Of a stretch of 64,000 bases of DNA, positions 51,255-59,750 are shown one piece after another (within the stretch, counting starts at the first letter, position 1; each line of letters starts with the position of its first letter). Location of the stretch: positions 84,924 through 148,923 of the forward strand of contig CAJKAR010000006.1 of assembly GCA_905197955.1 (NCBI GenBank). The letters are read 5' to 3'. This stretch comes from an uncultured Lentisphaeria bacterium. GTDB lineage: Bacteria > Verrucomicrobiota > Lentisphaeria > Victivallales > UBA1829. A model generated the notes under the pieces. It was not told where the DNA came from. It made no database searches and worked only from the letters and a program-made list of their open reading frames with translations. The translations under genes and the position numbers were made by a program.

Positions 51255-52571
51255 TCACCTTCTCCGGTTTCTCTGCGGGGGCTTCGGCAGGAAGGGGCTT
51301 CCCGCATTCGCGCCCGAAGATGCCACCTGTTCGGAAGAGACAACCGTGGTTCCAACCACGACCTCTTCCCCTTCCTTGACATCGCCAGAAACGATTTCGG
51401 TCATGACGCCATCGTTCAGCCCGGTCGTGACCTTCACCGGACGGATGGATTCTCCGCTGCGCACCCAGATCATCCGATCTTTTCCGGAACGGATCGCCGC
51501 AGCTTCCGCCGCCTGTGCGCGATACTCTTCGGGCACCAGATTCTCCGCCGGACGATAACGCAGAGCCGCATTCGGAACACAGAGAACATCTTTCTTGCGG
51601 TCCTTGATGAATTTGACACTTGCGGTCAGGTACGGCAGAAGTTTTCCGCTGGAGTTATCCGTTGCAACCTCGACTACATAAGTAACCACGTTCTGCGACA
51701 TCGTCGCATTCAGCCGGATCTTGTGCACCTCTCCGTAAAAGGTCATATCAGGGAAGGCATCCACGGTAAATTCCACCGGCATTCCGACCTTCAGGCTGCC
51801 GATATCCGCCTCGTTGACCGAAACCCATACCTGCATCCGTTTCAAATCCTTTGCGATCAGAAACAGACTCGATGCGCTCATGTTCGAAACAACGGTCTGA
51901 CCGATGCTGACACGGCGGTCGATAATCACGCCGTCCACCGGCGAACTGATCGTGCAGTATCCGAGATTGCGGCTAGCCTTGTCGTAAGACGCTTCAGCAA
52001 CCGCCAGAGCCGCTTTGTTTTCCGCCAGAGCCGCCTCATTGATGGCCACTGTGGCTTTGGCGGATTCATATTCCGCCTTGTAATTATCATAATCGCTCTT
52101 TGCCATAGCGCCTTTGGGATACAGATTCTGAGCACGGACCCAGTTGCTGTCTGCAAGGATCAGTTTTGCCTTGGCATAATCGATATTGGCCTGCGAACTG
52201 AGAATTGAGGCTTCTGCCTTGAGTTTCTGAGCCTGAGCCTCTCGCATTTCCGCATCATAGAGAGCATCATCAATCCGCGCAAGGACCATGCCCTCCTTGA
52301 CCGGAGAACCGTAATCAACCTCCTTTTTATCGGAATCCATCCCGAAGGAGATGATTTTGCCGTTCACCTGCGATCCGACATTGACCAGTTCTTCCGGTTC
52401 CACGGTTCCGGTGGCGCTGATCGTGCTGGAAAGCTCCGACCGGGTGACCGGTTCTGTCGTAAAACGGGTTATCGTGGTCTTCTTCACATATTTGCAGTAC
52501 CCCCAGTAGATACCGCCGCCCACAAGCGCCAGAATCAGAAGTGTACCGAACCATCTCAACAATCTTTTCAT
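51255..52571 (-). CDS. MacA-like periplasmic adaptor (HlyD/RND family)
   Basis: A membrane helix (about 7-25) anchors a periplasmic adaptor with a lipoyl half-motif (GTVEPEELVNVGSQVNGKI), a coiled coil rich in Ala, Lys and Glu (about 95-200), a second lipoyl half (CTISSPVDGVIIDRRVSIGQTV) and a beta-barrel. At 438 residues it is longer than MacA, with a Pro/Arg-rich tail. It leads a three-gene pump operon; the outer-membrane TolC partner is not in the window. Confidence 0.9.
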   Translation of the reverse strand: MKRLLRWFGTLLILALVGGGIYWGYCKYVKKTTITRFTTEPVTRSELSSTISATGTVEPEELVNVGSQVNGKIISFGMDSDKKEVDYGSPVKEGMVLARIDDALYDAEMREAQAQKLKAEASILSSQANIDYAKAKLILADSNWVRAQNLYPKGAMAKSDYDNYKAEYESAKATVAINEAALAENKAALAVAEASYDKASRNLGYCTISSPVDGVIIDRRVSIGQTVVSNMSASSLFLIAKDLKRMQVWVSVNEADIGSLKVGMPVEFTVDAFPDMTFYGEVHKIRLNATMSQNVVTYVVEVATDNSSGKLLPYLTASVKFIKDRKKDVLCVPNAALRYRPAENLVPEEYRAQAAEAAAIRSGKDRMIWVRSGESIRPVKVTTGLNDGVMTEIVSGDVKEGEEVVVGTTVVSSEQVASSGANAGSPFLPKPPQRNRRR

Positions 52572-52782
52572 ATCAAACAATCTCCCTTCTCTTTCCCGTA
52601 ACGGGTCTGCTTCTCTCATACATCAGATAAACAATACTGTTTTACCGATTTCTTAAAAATACAAACGATTCCGCAAGAGAAATATTGTCCGGAATTGCAT
52701 TTTTTTTCAAAAAAAGTGCAATCGGCATCACGCTTGAAAAAAATCAATCGGCAGAAAGAAAATAAGGAAAGAAGTAAGAAAA

Positions 52783-52857
52783 TGGAGCGGGTGATGGGAC
52801 TCGAACCCACGACCATCACGTTGGCAACGTGATGCTCTACCACTGAGCTACGCCCGC
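52783..52857 (-). tRNA. tRNA-Gly (anticodon GCC)
   Basis: On the minus strand GCGGGCG pairs with CACCCGC as acceptor stem, with a GU-type wobble. The D arm is GCTCAGTGGTAGAGC, the anticodon loop TTGCCAA reads GCC, and the T arm is GTGGGTTCGAGTCCCAT. CCA is encoded. The tRNA body is 72 nt without CCA. Confidence 0.96.
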
Positions 52858-53003
52858 TTGACGTGCTTTAATATGCATCCTTTTCCTTTTTTTTCAAGTT
52901 TGCTTCCAGAAAAAAACTCTTTTTTTTCACAAACGCCTTTTCTGCGCTCTTGCAATCCGGAGGCCGCAGGACTATACTATCGCTCAAAAAAAGGAAAAAA
53001 CAG

Positions 53004-55388
53004 ATGTCGTCTTTCTCTTCCGGCAATATTCTCTCCATGCGAACAGCGGCGGGCTGGTGGCGCGATGCCTTTCCTCTCGGCAACGGAGCTGTCGGCGCCA
53101 TGCCCTACGGCAGAATCGCCTATGAACGAATTCTGCTGAACCATGAAAAACTCTGGTACAAAGGATGCGTCGATTCCCTGCCGGATCTTTCCGCCCTTCC
53201 CGAACAGCAGAGAGAGCTCATGAAACAAAAGAAATTCTGCGAAGCCAGCGATCTTTATCCGTCCGCGCTGAAAAAAGCCGAATATCAGGCGGCATGTGCC
53301 ATGACGCATCCGGCGGGAGATCTGCTGGTGAACATGCCGGTGAATCATCCGTTCAAACACTATGAACGGAAACTGGATCTGTCGGAAGGAACGGCTTGCG
53401 CAGCATGGAACGATGGGGAGATCCGTTTCATGCGCGAGTGCTTTGTTTCCAGAGCGGATGATCTTGTTGTGCTTCATATTTCCGCCGACCGGCCGGGATG
53501 CGTCACGGCGGAACTCTCCTTTGCGCCGCATGAGTTCATCGATGCAACCGACTTCAACGGCTTCCACGAACCGCCGATCCGTTTCCGTACCGGGATTCGC
53601 AACGGAAACCCCTTTCTTCTCGGAACCTATACCGAGGAGAAGCGCCAAAAAACAGAACAGGGGCGGGAATATGGAATGATGGCGAAAATCATCTCAGAGG
53701 GACAACGATATGAAACCGGAGATTCCGTACGGGTGGAAGGCGCGGACCGGATCACGGTTCTGATCGGACTTTTCGTATATGAGGATTCCGAATCTGCATT
53801 TGAACGTCTTTCCGCCAGACTGGATTCCATTGCCGCCGATTACCCGGAACTGAAACAGCGTCATGTGAATCTGCACCGGGAACTCTATGAACGCACGGTT
53901 TTCAAACTCGGTCCCGAGCAGGAGAACGAAAACGGAAAACTTACGCCGAATGAACAGCTTCTTCTGGAGGCAGCCGATGGCGAGGCGCCTGAAGAACTGA
54001 TCGAAAAAATGGCGAATTACGGAAGATATCTGTTAATCTCCAGTTCGCGGCCGGGGGGACTTCCCTCCCATCTTCAGGGGGTCTGGAACGGAGACTACTA
54101 TCCGCCCTGGAGCTGCTTCTACATGCTGAATGAGAATCTGGAAATGAACTACTGGCAGGCGCTTCCCGGAAATCTGCCGGAGATGCTCCGTGCCGTGATG
54201 GATTTCTACACCAGGTACCTCGACGACTTCCGGGAAAATGCCAGAAAACTCTACGGATGCCGCGGAATCCATGTTCCGGCTCTGATGTCGCCGGAAACAG
54301 GACTGGAAACGTTCGCAGGACCCTGGATCATCAACTGGATCTCCGCCGGGGGATGGCTTGCACAGCATTTCTACAACTATTATGAATATACTCGCGACCG
54401 GGCGATGCTGCGAAACTGCATTCTGCCGTTTCTGAAAGAGGTGGCGGATTTCTATGAGGATTTTCTGGTCAGAGACGAGCAGGGAAAAGTCGTTTTCTGT
54501 CCTTCGACCTCGCCGGAAAACTGGCCGAAAGAGTTCATCGAGCTGAAAACGGAATTTTCCGGAGCACCGCGGATCACGATCAATTCCACACTCGATGCGG
54601 CGATTGCAAAAGAGCTCTTCACGAATCTGCTGAACGCCGACCGCAAAGAAAAACTCTATGAAGAAAAACACCAGCTCTGGCAGGAGCTTCTGGATGCGAT
54701 TCCTCCCTACCGGATCAACAGCGACGGAGCTGTCGCGGAATGGATCGATCCGGCATTCTCCGACAATTATTTTCACCGGCACCAGTCCCATCTCTATCCG
54801 GTCTTTCCCGGGACGGAAATAGAAAAGGAGAGTCAGCCGGAGCTTTTCCGCGCCTTCAAATGCGCAGTTGACAAACGGCTCTGCATCGGACTCGGCGAAC
54901 AGACCGGCTGGTCGCTGGCGCACATGGCGAACATTAACGCGCGACTCGGCGATGGAGACACAGCACTCGAATGTCTCGATATCCTCGCACGAACCTGCCT
55001 CGGAAAAAACTTCTTCACCTATCACAACGATTATCGCGGCATGGGAATCACGGTCAACAATCTCGTCATGGGCCGCTCCACCCCGTTCCAGATCGACGCA
55101 AATATGGGATGGACCGCCGCAATCTACGAGATGCTTCTGTTCTCAAAACCCGGATTTCTGAAACTCTTTCCCGCCCTGCCCCGCCGCTGGAAGGAAGGCT
55201 CCATCCGCAATCTCCGCGCCCCTGGCGGAATCTCCGTTTCCCTGAACTGGAAAAATGGAACAGGATGCGCCAGACTCTCCGCAGATGACGACACGGAGAT
55301 TTCCATCGGACTTCCCAACGGAACCCGACAAACGTATCATCTGCGTTCCGGCACTCCGCTCCATCTGGATTCCATTGCTCTTCCATGA
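53004..55388 (+). CDS. GH95 alpha-L-fucosidase-like glycoside hydrolase
   Basis: The 794-residue protein follows GH95 throughout: WWRDAFPLGNGAVGAM and LNHEKLWY at the start, NENLEMNYW with Asn376/Asn378, CPSTSPENW with Glu505 as probable general acid, GEQTGWSLAH, and QIDANMGWTAAIYEML with Asp698. These map onto the Asn/Asn/Glu/Asp site of the bifidobacterial enzyme. GH95 cuts alpha-1,2-fucose (or alpha-L-galactose) by inversion. No signal peptide is seen, so it may act in the cytoplasm. AAGGA before the internal ATG sets the start. Its last 52 bases overlap the alkyltransferase gene on the other strand. Confidence 0.9.
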   Translation: MSSFSSGNILSMRTAAGWWRDAFPLGNGAVGAMPYGRIAYERILLNHEKLWYKGCVDSLPDLSALPEQQRELMKQKKFCEASDLYPSALKKAEYQAACAMTHPAGDLLVNMPVNHPFKHYERKLDLSEGTACAAWNDGEIRFMRECFVSRADDLVVLHISADRPGCVTAELSFAPHEFIDATDFNGFHEPPIRFRTGIRNGNPFLLGTYTEEKRQKTEQGREYGMMAKIISEGQRYETGDSVRVEGADRITVLIGLFVYEDSESAFERLSARLDSIAADYPELKQRHVNLHRELYERTVFKLGPEQENENGKLTPNEQLLLEAADGEAPEELIEKMANYGRYLLISSSRPGGLPSHLQGVWNGDYYPPWSCFYMLNENLEMNYWQALPGNLPEMLRAVMDFYTRYLDDFRENARKLYGCRGIHVPALMSPETGLETFAGPWIINWISAGGWLAQHFYNYYEYTRDRAMLRNCILPFLKEVADFYEDFLVRDEQGKVVFCPSTSPENWPKEFIELKTEFSGAPRITINSTLDAAIAKELFTNLLNADRKEKLYEEKHQLWQELLDAIPPYRINSDGAVAEWIDPAFSDNYFHRHQSHLYPVFPGTEIEKESQPELFRAFKCAVDKRLCIGLGEQTGWSLAHMANINARLGDGDTALECLDILARTCLGKNFFTYHNDYRGMGITVNNLVMGRSTPFQIDANMGWTAAIYEMLLFSKPGFLKLFPALPRRWKEGSIRNLRAPGGISVSLNWKNGTGCARLSADDDTEISIGLPNGTRQTYHLRSGTPLHLDSIALP

Positions 55389-55927
55389 CGCATCGGCAGC
55401 ACCTGCCGATGCAGGTTTTCCGGATCAACGCCTTCCAGAGCAAGAAGGTGGATTTTCCGTTCGATCCCTCCGGCATATCCGGTCAGATTCCCGCCGCTGC
55501 CGATCACTCTGTGGCACGGGATCAGGATGCTGATCGGATTGTGCCCGACCGCTCCACCGACCGCCCTTGCAGAGCTCCGCATCCCCCCGCTCTTCCGGGC
55601 GAGTTCCGCTGCGATCCATCCGTAGGAGACAACCCTTCCGCGTGGAATCCGACGCAGAATCTCCCAGACCGCAAGACGGAACGGCGAACCGGAAGGGCGA
55701 AGCGGAGGCGCCTTTCCCGGATCAAGCCCTTGAAAATAACAATCCAGCCATGTTTTTGTCTTTTCCAATACCGGCAGGTCCCCCTCCTGCGCTTCCCCGG
55801 AAAGGGTCGCGGCAAAATATTTCTGATTCTCGAACCACAGTCCGGTCAGGTACTCCCCCTCGCCCGCCAGAGTAATCTTCCCCAGCGGCGAAGAATAGTG
55901 ACTGATGATCTCTCCCATCGCCTTCAT
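55337..55927 (-). CDS. ogt: Methylated-DNA--protein-cysteine methyltransferase
   Basis: The protein takes alkyl groups from O6-alkylguanine onto Cys138 in IPCHRVIG. Normal features around it are FRLAVWEILRRIPRGRVVSYG and ARAVGGAVGHNPISI, and the helix-turn-helix Arg finger lies between. At 196 residues it has a C-terminal extension of about 28 residues (Arg-rich) that reads through the opposite strand of the GH95 3' end. AAGGAG seven bases before the ATG decides the start; the frame opens 53 codons earlier. Confidence 0.92.
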   Translation of the reverse strand: MKAMGEIISHYSSPLGKITLAGEGEYLTGLWFENQKYFAATLSGEAQEGDLPVLEKTKTWLDCYFQGLDPGKAPPLRPSGSPFRLAVWEILRRIPRGRVVSYGWIAAELARKSGGMRSSARAVGGAVGHNPISILIPCHRVIGSGGNLTGYAGGIERKIHLLALEGVDPENLHRQVLPMRHGRAMESRWSGVPERR

Positions 55928-56025
55928 GTCGCATCTCCTTCGTTTTCTTTCCGGAAATACTATATCACCCTTCCCCGCATTTTTCCTGCCGGATGGATTT
56001 TTTCTCCATTCTTCCCGTTTTTCCC

Positions 56026-56057
56026 TTGACAAGCGGAACTCCCGGCGATACGGTATC
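56026..56057 (+). promoter_or_regulatory. Promoter and candidate operator of the csoR-like gene
   Basis: TTGACA (56026-56031) is a perfect -35 with TACGGT 17 bases on. The -10 lies within GATACGGTATC (56047-56057), an odd palindrome, which suits repression by the CsoR-like product itself. Its GTAT/ATAC ends recur in the operator before the ATPase gene. Confidence 0.5.
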
Positions 56058-56085
56058 ACCCGAAAGCTGAAACGAGGTGAAAACA

Positions 56086-56361
56086 ATGCGTCAATGTATG
56101 GATGCGGAAAATCTGCACCGCAGAATGAACAAGATTATCGGACAACTCAACGCGATCAATAAAATGATCGACAGGGACGTTCCCTGTGAAGAGGTCCTGA
56201 TTCAAATCAACGCCGCCAAAGGCGCCCTTCACAAACTCGGAGAGATCGTTCTCGAAGGACACCTCAAACACTGCGTCCGCGACGGAATCGAACACGGAAA
56301 TGCCGATAAAACCATCGCCGAATTCGCCAAAGCCCTTCAGCACTTCTGCAACAAACCATAA
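56086..56361 (+). CDS. CsoR-family metal-sensing repressor
   Basis: A 91-residue four-helix-bundle protein of the CsoR/RcnR/FrmR family. Cys34, His59 and Cys63 (DVPCEEVLIQ and GHLKHC) match the copper-binding Cys36-His61-Cys65 of M. tuberculosis CsoR in spacing (25 and 29), so Cu(I) is the first guess. GAGG lies eight bases before the ATG; a GTG three codons upstream overlaps that site and is not favoured. It precedes a P1B ATPase, the expected target. Confidence 0.87.
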   Translation: MRQCMDAENLHRRMNKIIGQLNAINKMIDRDVPCEEVLIQINAAKGALHKLGEIVLEGHLKHCVRDGIEHGNADKTIAEFAKALQHFCNKP

Positions 56362-56412
56362 TTACCAGTCCCCTTTCCCATCATACAATTTTTCCATTTT
56401 TTCATTTTTCGC

Positions 56413-56441
56413 TTGAATACCTATACCCCTATATGTATATT
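56413..56441 (+). promoter_or_regulatory. ATPase promoter with CsoR-like operator in the spacer
   Basis: TTGAAT (56413-56418) and TATATT (56436-56441) are 17 bases apart. TATACCCCTATATGTATA (56422-56439) fills the spacer and overlaps the -10. It resembles CsoR operators, which have ATACCCC and GGGGTAT arms; the right arm is weak here. Bound repressor would block RNA polymerase directly. Confidence 0.6.
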
Positions 56442-56474
56442 ATTCCTGCAAAAATAAAAAAGGAGCTTCATGGA

Positions 56475-58418
56475 ATGATTGATAAAATAAAGTCTTTTCT
56501 GGAAAACGAAACCTGTCTGGCGTTTCTGCTTCTGATTCCGGCAGGCATCTCGCTGCTGGTCAGTTTCTTTTACAAGGGGGATGCGCTACCGTTCAATCCG
56601 GCGTGGATCGCAGTGATTCTCTGCGGGATACCGATTCTGAAAGACGCATGCATCGGACTATTCACCCGGTTCGACATCAAGGCGGATGTGCTGGTTTCAA
56701 TGGCACTGATTGCATCGGTGGCGATTGATGAAATTTTTGCTGCGGGAGAAGTGGCATTCATCATGCAGATCGGAGCATTTCTGGAACAGACGACCGTTGC
56801 AAAGGCACGGGCTGGCATAGAAAAGCTGGTTCGTCTGACGCCGCGCATCGCCCGGCTGCTCGCGGACGATGGGGAAAAGATGATCCCGGCGGAACAGGTC
56901 GAAATCGGCAATCTCCTGCGCGTTCTGCCGGGGGAAACGATCCCGGTGGACGGAGTGATCGTACATGGAGAAACCTCCATTGACCAGTCGGTCGTGACCG
57001 GCGAATCAATGCCGGTGGACAAGCACGGCGGAGACGAGGTCTTCAGCGGAACGGTCAATCGCTTCGGATCCTTCGACATGCGGGCAACACGCAGGGATGC
57101 CGACAGTTCCATCCAGCGCATGATCCGTCTGGTCCAATCCGCCGACGCGGGCAAGGCACGGATCGTCGGTCTTGCGGACCGCTGGGCGACCTGGATCGTC
57201 GTGATCGCCCTTGCTTCGGCGGGAGTCATCTGGTATGCGACAGGAGAGGTCATCCGGGCGGTCACGGTGCTCGTCGTCTTCTGTCCCTGCGCGCTGGTGC
57301 TGGCGACTCCGACAGCGGTCATGGCGGCAATCGGAAACGCCACCCGTCACGGAATTCTCGTCCGGGAAGGCGATGCACTGGAACGGCTTGCCGCGGTCGG
57401 ACGCGTGGTCTTCGACAAAACCGGAACTCTGACAAGCGGAGAACCACGGGTTTCCTCTCTTTGCTGTCTGCTGGAGGAGATGCCGGAACAGGATCTCTTT
57501 CTTGCGGCGGCATCTGCGGAGCTGCGCTCGGAACATCCGCTGGGAAAAGCCATCGTCGCCAGCTGCAGGGAGAAGTGGCCGGAACAGGAAATCGCGGAGC
57601 CGGAACAGTTTGAGATGTTTCCCGGACGCGGCGTCGCCGCTCATGCCGGAGGAAACAGAATTCTGGCGGGCAGTCCCGAACTCCTGCGCGAACATGGAGT
57701 CGAACTGGACGAAAGGGGAAAACAGAAGGCACGCGATCTTTCAGAAAAAGGTGCCAGCGTCATTTATCTAGCTCTCAATGGAAGATTCGGCGGACTTGTG
57801 GCGCTTTCGGACACGATCCGGGAACAGACTCCGGACACGGTTGCCGGACTCAAAAAACTTCAGGTGCATCCGGCTCTCCTGACTGGTGACAATCCTGAGG
57901 CGGCACGGAATATCGCAAAACTGTCGGGAATTGAGGATGTCCACGCCGGGTGCCTGCCGGAAACAAAACTCGAAATCATCGGAGAATATCAGCACAGCGG
58001 CATCCCGGTCTGCATGATCGGCGACGGAATCAACGACGCCCCCGCCTTGAAAAAAGCCCATGTGGGAATCGCCATGGGCGGAATCGGAAGCGATATTGCC
58101 GTCGACGCCGCCGACATCGTACTGGTCAACGACGACCTACGCCAGCTCCCTTGGCTCCTGCGCCTTGCCAGACGCATGATGGTCACAATCAAACTGAACC
58201 TGACCTTCTCCATGCTTCTGAATTTTGTTTCGATTCTGCTGGCGGGAGCAGGGATTCTGAATCCGGTCGTCGGCGCGCTGGTGCACAACGCCGGATCGGT
58301 TCTCGTCATTGTGAACTCCGCTCTGCTGCTGACATGGAAGGGCGGAAGCGAACCGCTGCTCTCTTCCGCCCGGAAAGAGACTGCAAAAAGCGGAATTCCC
58401 GTCAGCAGAGAGATTTAA
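56475..58418 (+). CDS. P1B-type heavy-metal-exporting ATPase
   Basis: The 647-residue pump has the CPC motif (Cys270-Pro-Cys272), the phosphorylated Asp314 in DKTGT, TGES, SEHPLG, GDGINDAPAL and about eight membrane segments. It lacks any N-terminal metal-binding domain. The last helix pair reads VHNAGSVLVIVNSALLL, which is neither the Met-Ser-Ser of copper pumps nor the Asp-Gly of zinc pumps. Together with the CsoR-like sensor copper is plausible, but the ion is open. AGGAG nine bases before the ATG sets the start. The 3' end overlaps the convergent epimerase gene by 17 bases. Confidence 0.88.
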   Translation: MIDKIKSFLENETCLAFLLLIPAGISLLVSFFYKGDALPFNPAWIAVILCGIPILKDACIGLFTRFDIKADVLVSMALIASVAIDEIFAAGEVAFIMQIGAFLEQTTVAKARAGIEKLVRLTPRIARLLADDGEKMIPAEQVEIGNLLRVLPGETIPVDGVIVHGETSIDQSVVTGESMPVDKHGGDEVFSGTVNRFGSFDMRATRRDADSSIQRMIRLVQSADAGKARIVGLADRWATWIVVIALASAGVIWYATGEVIRAVTVLVVFCPCALVLATPTAVMAAIGNATRHGILVREGDALERLAAVGRVVFDKTGTLTSGEPRVSSLCCLLEEMPEQDLFLAAASAELRSEHPLGKAIVASCREKWPEQEIAEPEQFEMFPGRGVAAHAGGNRILAGSPELLREHGVELDERGKQKARDLSEKGASVIYLALNGRFGGLVALSDTIREQTPDTVAGLKKLQVHPALLTGDNPEAARNIAKLSGIEDVHAGCLPETKLEIIGEYQHSGIPVCMIGDGINDAPALKKAHVGIAMGGIGSDIAVDAADIVLVNDDLRQLPWLLRLARRMMVTIKLNLTFSMLLNFVSILLAGAGILNPVVGALVHNAGSVLVIVNSALLLTWKGGSEPLLSSARKETAKSGIPVSREI

Positions 58419-59403
58419 GGTACTCGTCCATGCGCGTATTGACCCGCCATTCGTGATCCCGGGGGCAGCGCCCGATTTCCCGTTTCAGGCCATCGTAAAG
58501 AGAGGTCAAGGAATCCTGTGTCATCCCTGTCACGGCAAGAACGTGGGAGTTGTCTACGATCCGGTCGAAAAGCCGGTCGTACTCCAGCTGCCAGCGGGCA
58601 TACGGAGAATAGGGATCCGGTGCGAGAATGCGCAGATAATCCTCTTTATCCACCCAGAGGGCTTTCAAGTTGCAGATCTCCTTGTAATAGTCTGCAATTT
58701 CGCCCCAGGTGCGGTGTTCGGAGGTGGAAACGGTGAAGGTTTCGCAGAGAGCCTTTTCGTTGAACAGAAGTCGCGCAATCATCCGGGCGACATCGCCGGC
58801 CCAGCTCATGGTTGCCTGCACGTTCCACGCCTGTTCCGGCAGTACGACCGTTTTTCCGGCAAAGGCGCGTCCGACGGTATCGGGAGCCTCCAGAGTCACC
58901 AGCTGATAGCGCATCAGGGAATAGGTGATCGCCGGACGGATCATGGTCCAGTTTTTATGCGGAAGGGAACGGATGATGTTCTCGCCGCGCGCCTTGTAGA
59001 TGGAGTAGTCCTCGGAATTGCGGAGCAGGACATTGTCGGAAGAATCGATCAGCCGCGGAGAACTCTCCCGAATCGGATGCTCCTTGTCGTCGTAAACACG
59101 ATAGCTTGAAAGATAGATGTAGTGATCCGTATGGTCAAGCGCATTCGGAACGAACCAGGAAAGATCGCCGGTGCCGTAGATCATGAAATCGACGATTCCA
59201 TCATATCCCTGTTTCAGAAAATTCCGGTAAATTTCTCTGTCCTTTGCATTTGCCTTGATATAGGTGACGCCGGGAATCTCACTTTTTTTCTCATCAAAGG
59301 AAACCCCGTCGACCCGGTATCCCATCTCCGCCAGAAGCGGAACCAGATATTGTCCCATCGCTCCCGTCGCACCCAGAACCAGAACTTTTTTTTCTCTACT
59401 CAT
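58402..59403 (-). CDS. NAD(P)-dependent extended SDR epimerase-like protein
   Basis: The N-terminal GATGAMGQYLVPLL is the Rossmann Gly motif. IYLSSYRVYDD, YSIYKARGE (Tyr-x-x-x-Lys) and MIRPAITYS follow the extended SDR pattern of UDP-galactose epimerase-like enzymes. At 333 residues it is normal. The substrate is not readable; neighbours give no help. It runs convergent with the P1B ATPase and ends inside its last codons. Confidence 0.83.
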   Translation of the reverse strand: MSREKKVLVLGATGAMGQYLVPLLAEMGYRVDGVSFDEKKSEIPGVTYIKANAKDREIYRNFLKQGYDGIVDFMIYGTGDLSWFVPNALDHTDHYIYLSSYRVYDDKEHPIRESSPRLIDSSDNVLLRNSEDYSIYKARGENIIRSLPHKNWTMIRPAITYSLMRYQLVTLEAPDTVGRAFAGKTVVLPEQAWNVQATMSWAGDVARMIARLLFNEKALCETFTVSTSEHRTWGEIADYYKEICNLKALWVDKEDYLRILAPDPYSPYARWQLEYDRLFDRIVDNSHVLAVTGMTQDSLTSLYDGLKREIGRCPRDHEWRVNTRMDEYLKSLC

Positions 59404-59643
59404 CGTCCAACCTCTTTCGATCTGTTCAATTCTCGTCTGCCACCGGAACTCCCTGCCGAAACAGCGGATTCCATTGATTCTGTTTTACGGTATTGCTGAA
59501 AATACGTTTTTCAAATCCCCTCCTCCCCCTCCCCTGAAAAGATTCATGAAACTCCCCTCACGCTTTCGAAATAACACCACGAACTCTGCAAACAAATCAA
59601 AAATATGGAAAATATTGCTAAAATTCCGGATATCAACAGAGAA

Positions 59644-59709
59644 ATAATTAGTTTTGTCTTATTTTTTAACACAACAATCTCTTGAAAATTAGATAAAACT
59701 AATTATATT
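59644..59709 (+). promoter_or_regulatory. Promoter and large inverted repeat before the CobN-like gene
   Basis: TTGAAA (59682-59687) and TATATT (59704-59709) are 16 bases apart, 41 bases before the ATG. ATAATTAGTTTTGTCT (59644-59659) and AGATAAAACTAATTAT (59691-59706) form a 16-base inverted repeat with one mismatch, one arm in the spacer and -10, the other upstream of the -35. This is the layout of a two-site or looping operator; the binding protein is unknown. The rest of the 347-base gap to its left is AT-rich and shows nothing. Confidence 0.6.
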
Positions 59710-59750
59710 ATAAAAATCAAACGCATTGAAAGAAGGAGAAAAAGAAAATC

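Noticed and set aside
59404..59643. Search for an RNA gene or riboswitch before the CobN-like gene
   Set aside because: No cobalamin-riboswitch B12-box-like core or stable stem was found; only the inverted repeat nearer to the gene stands out.
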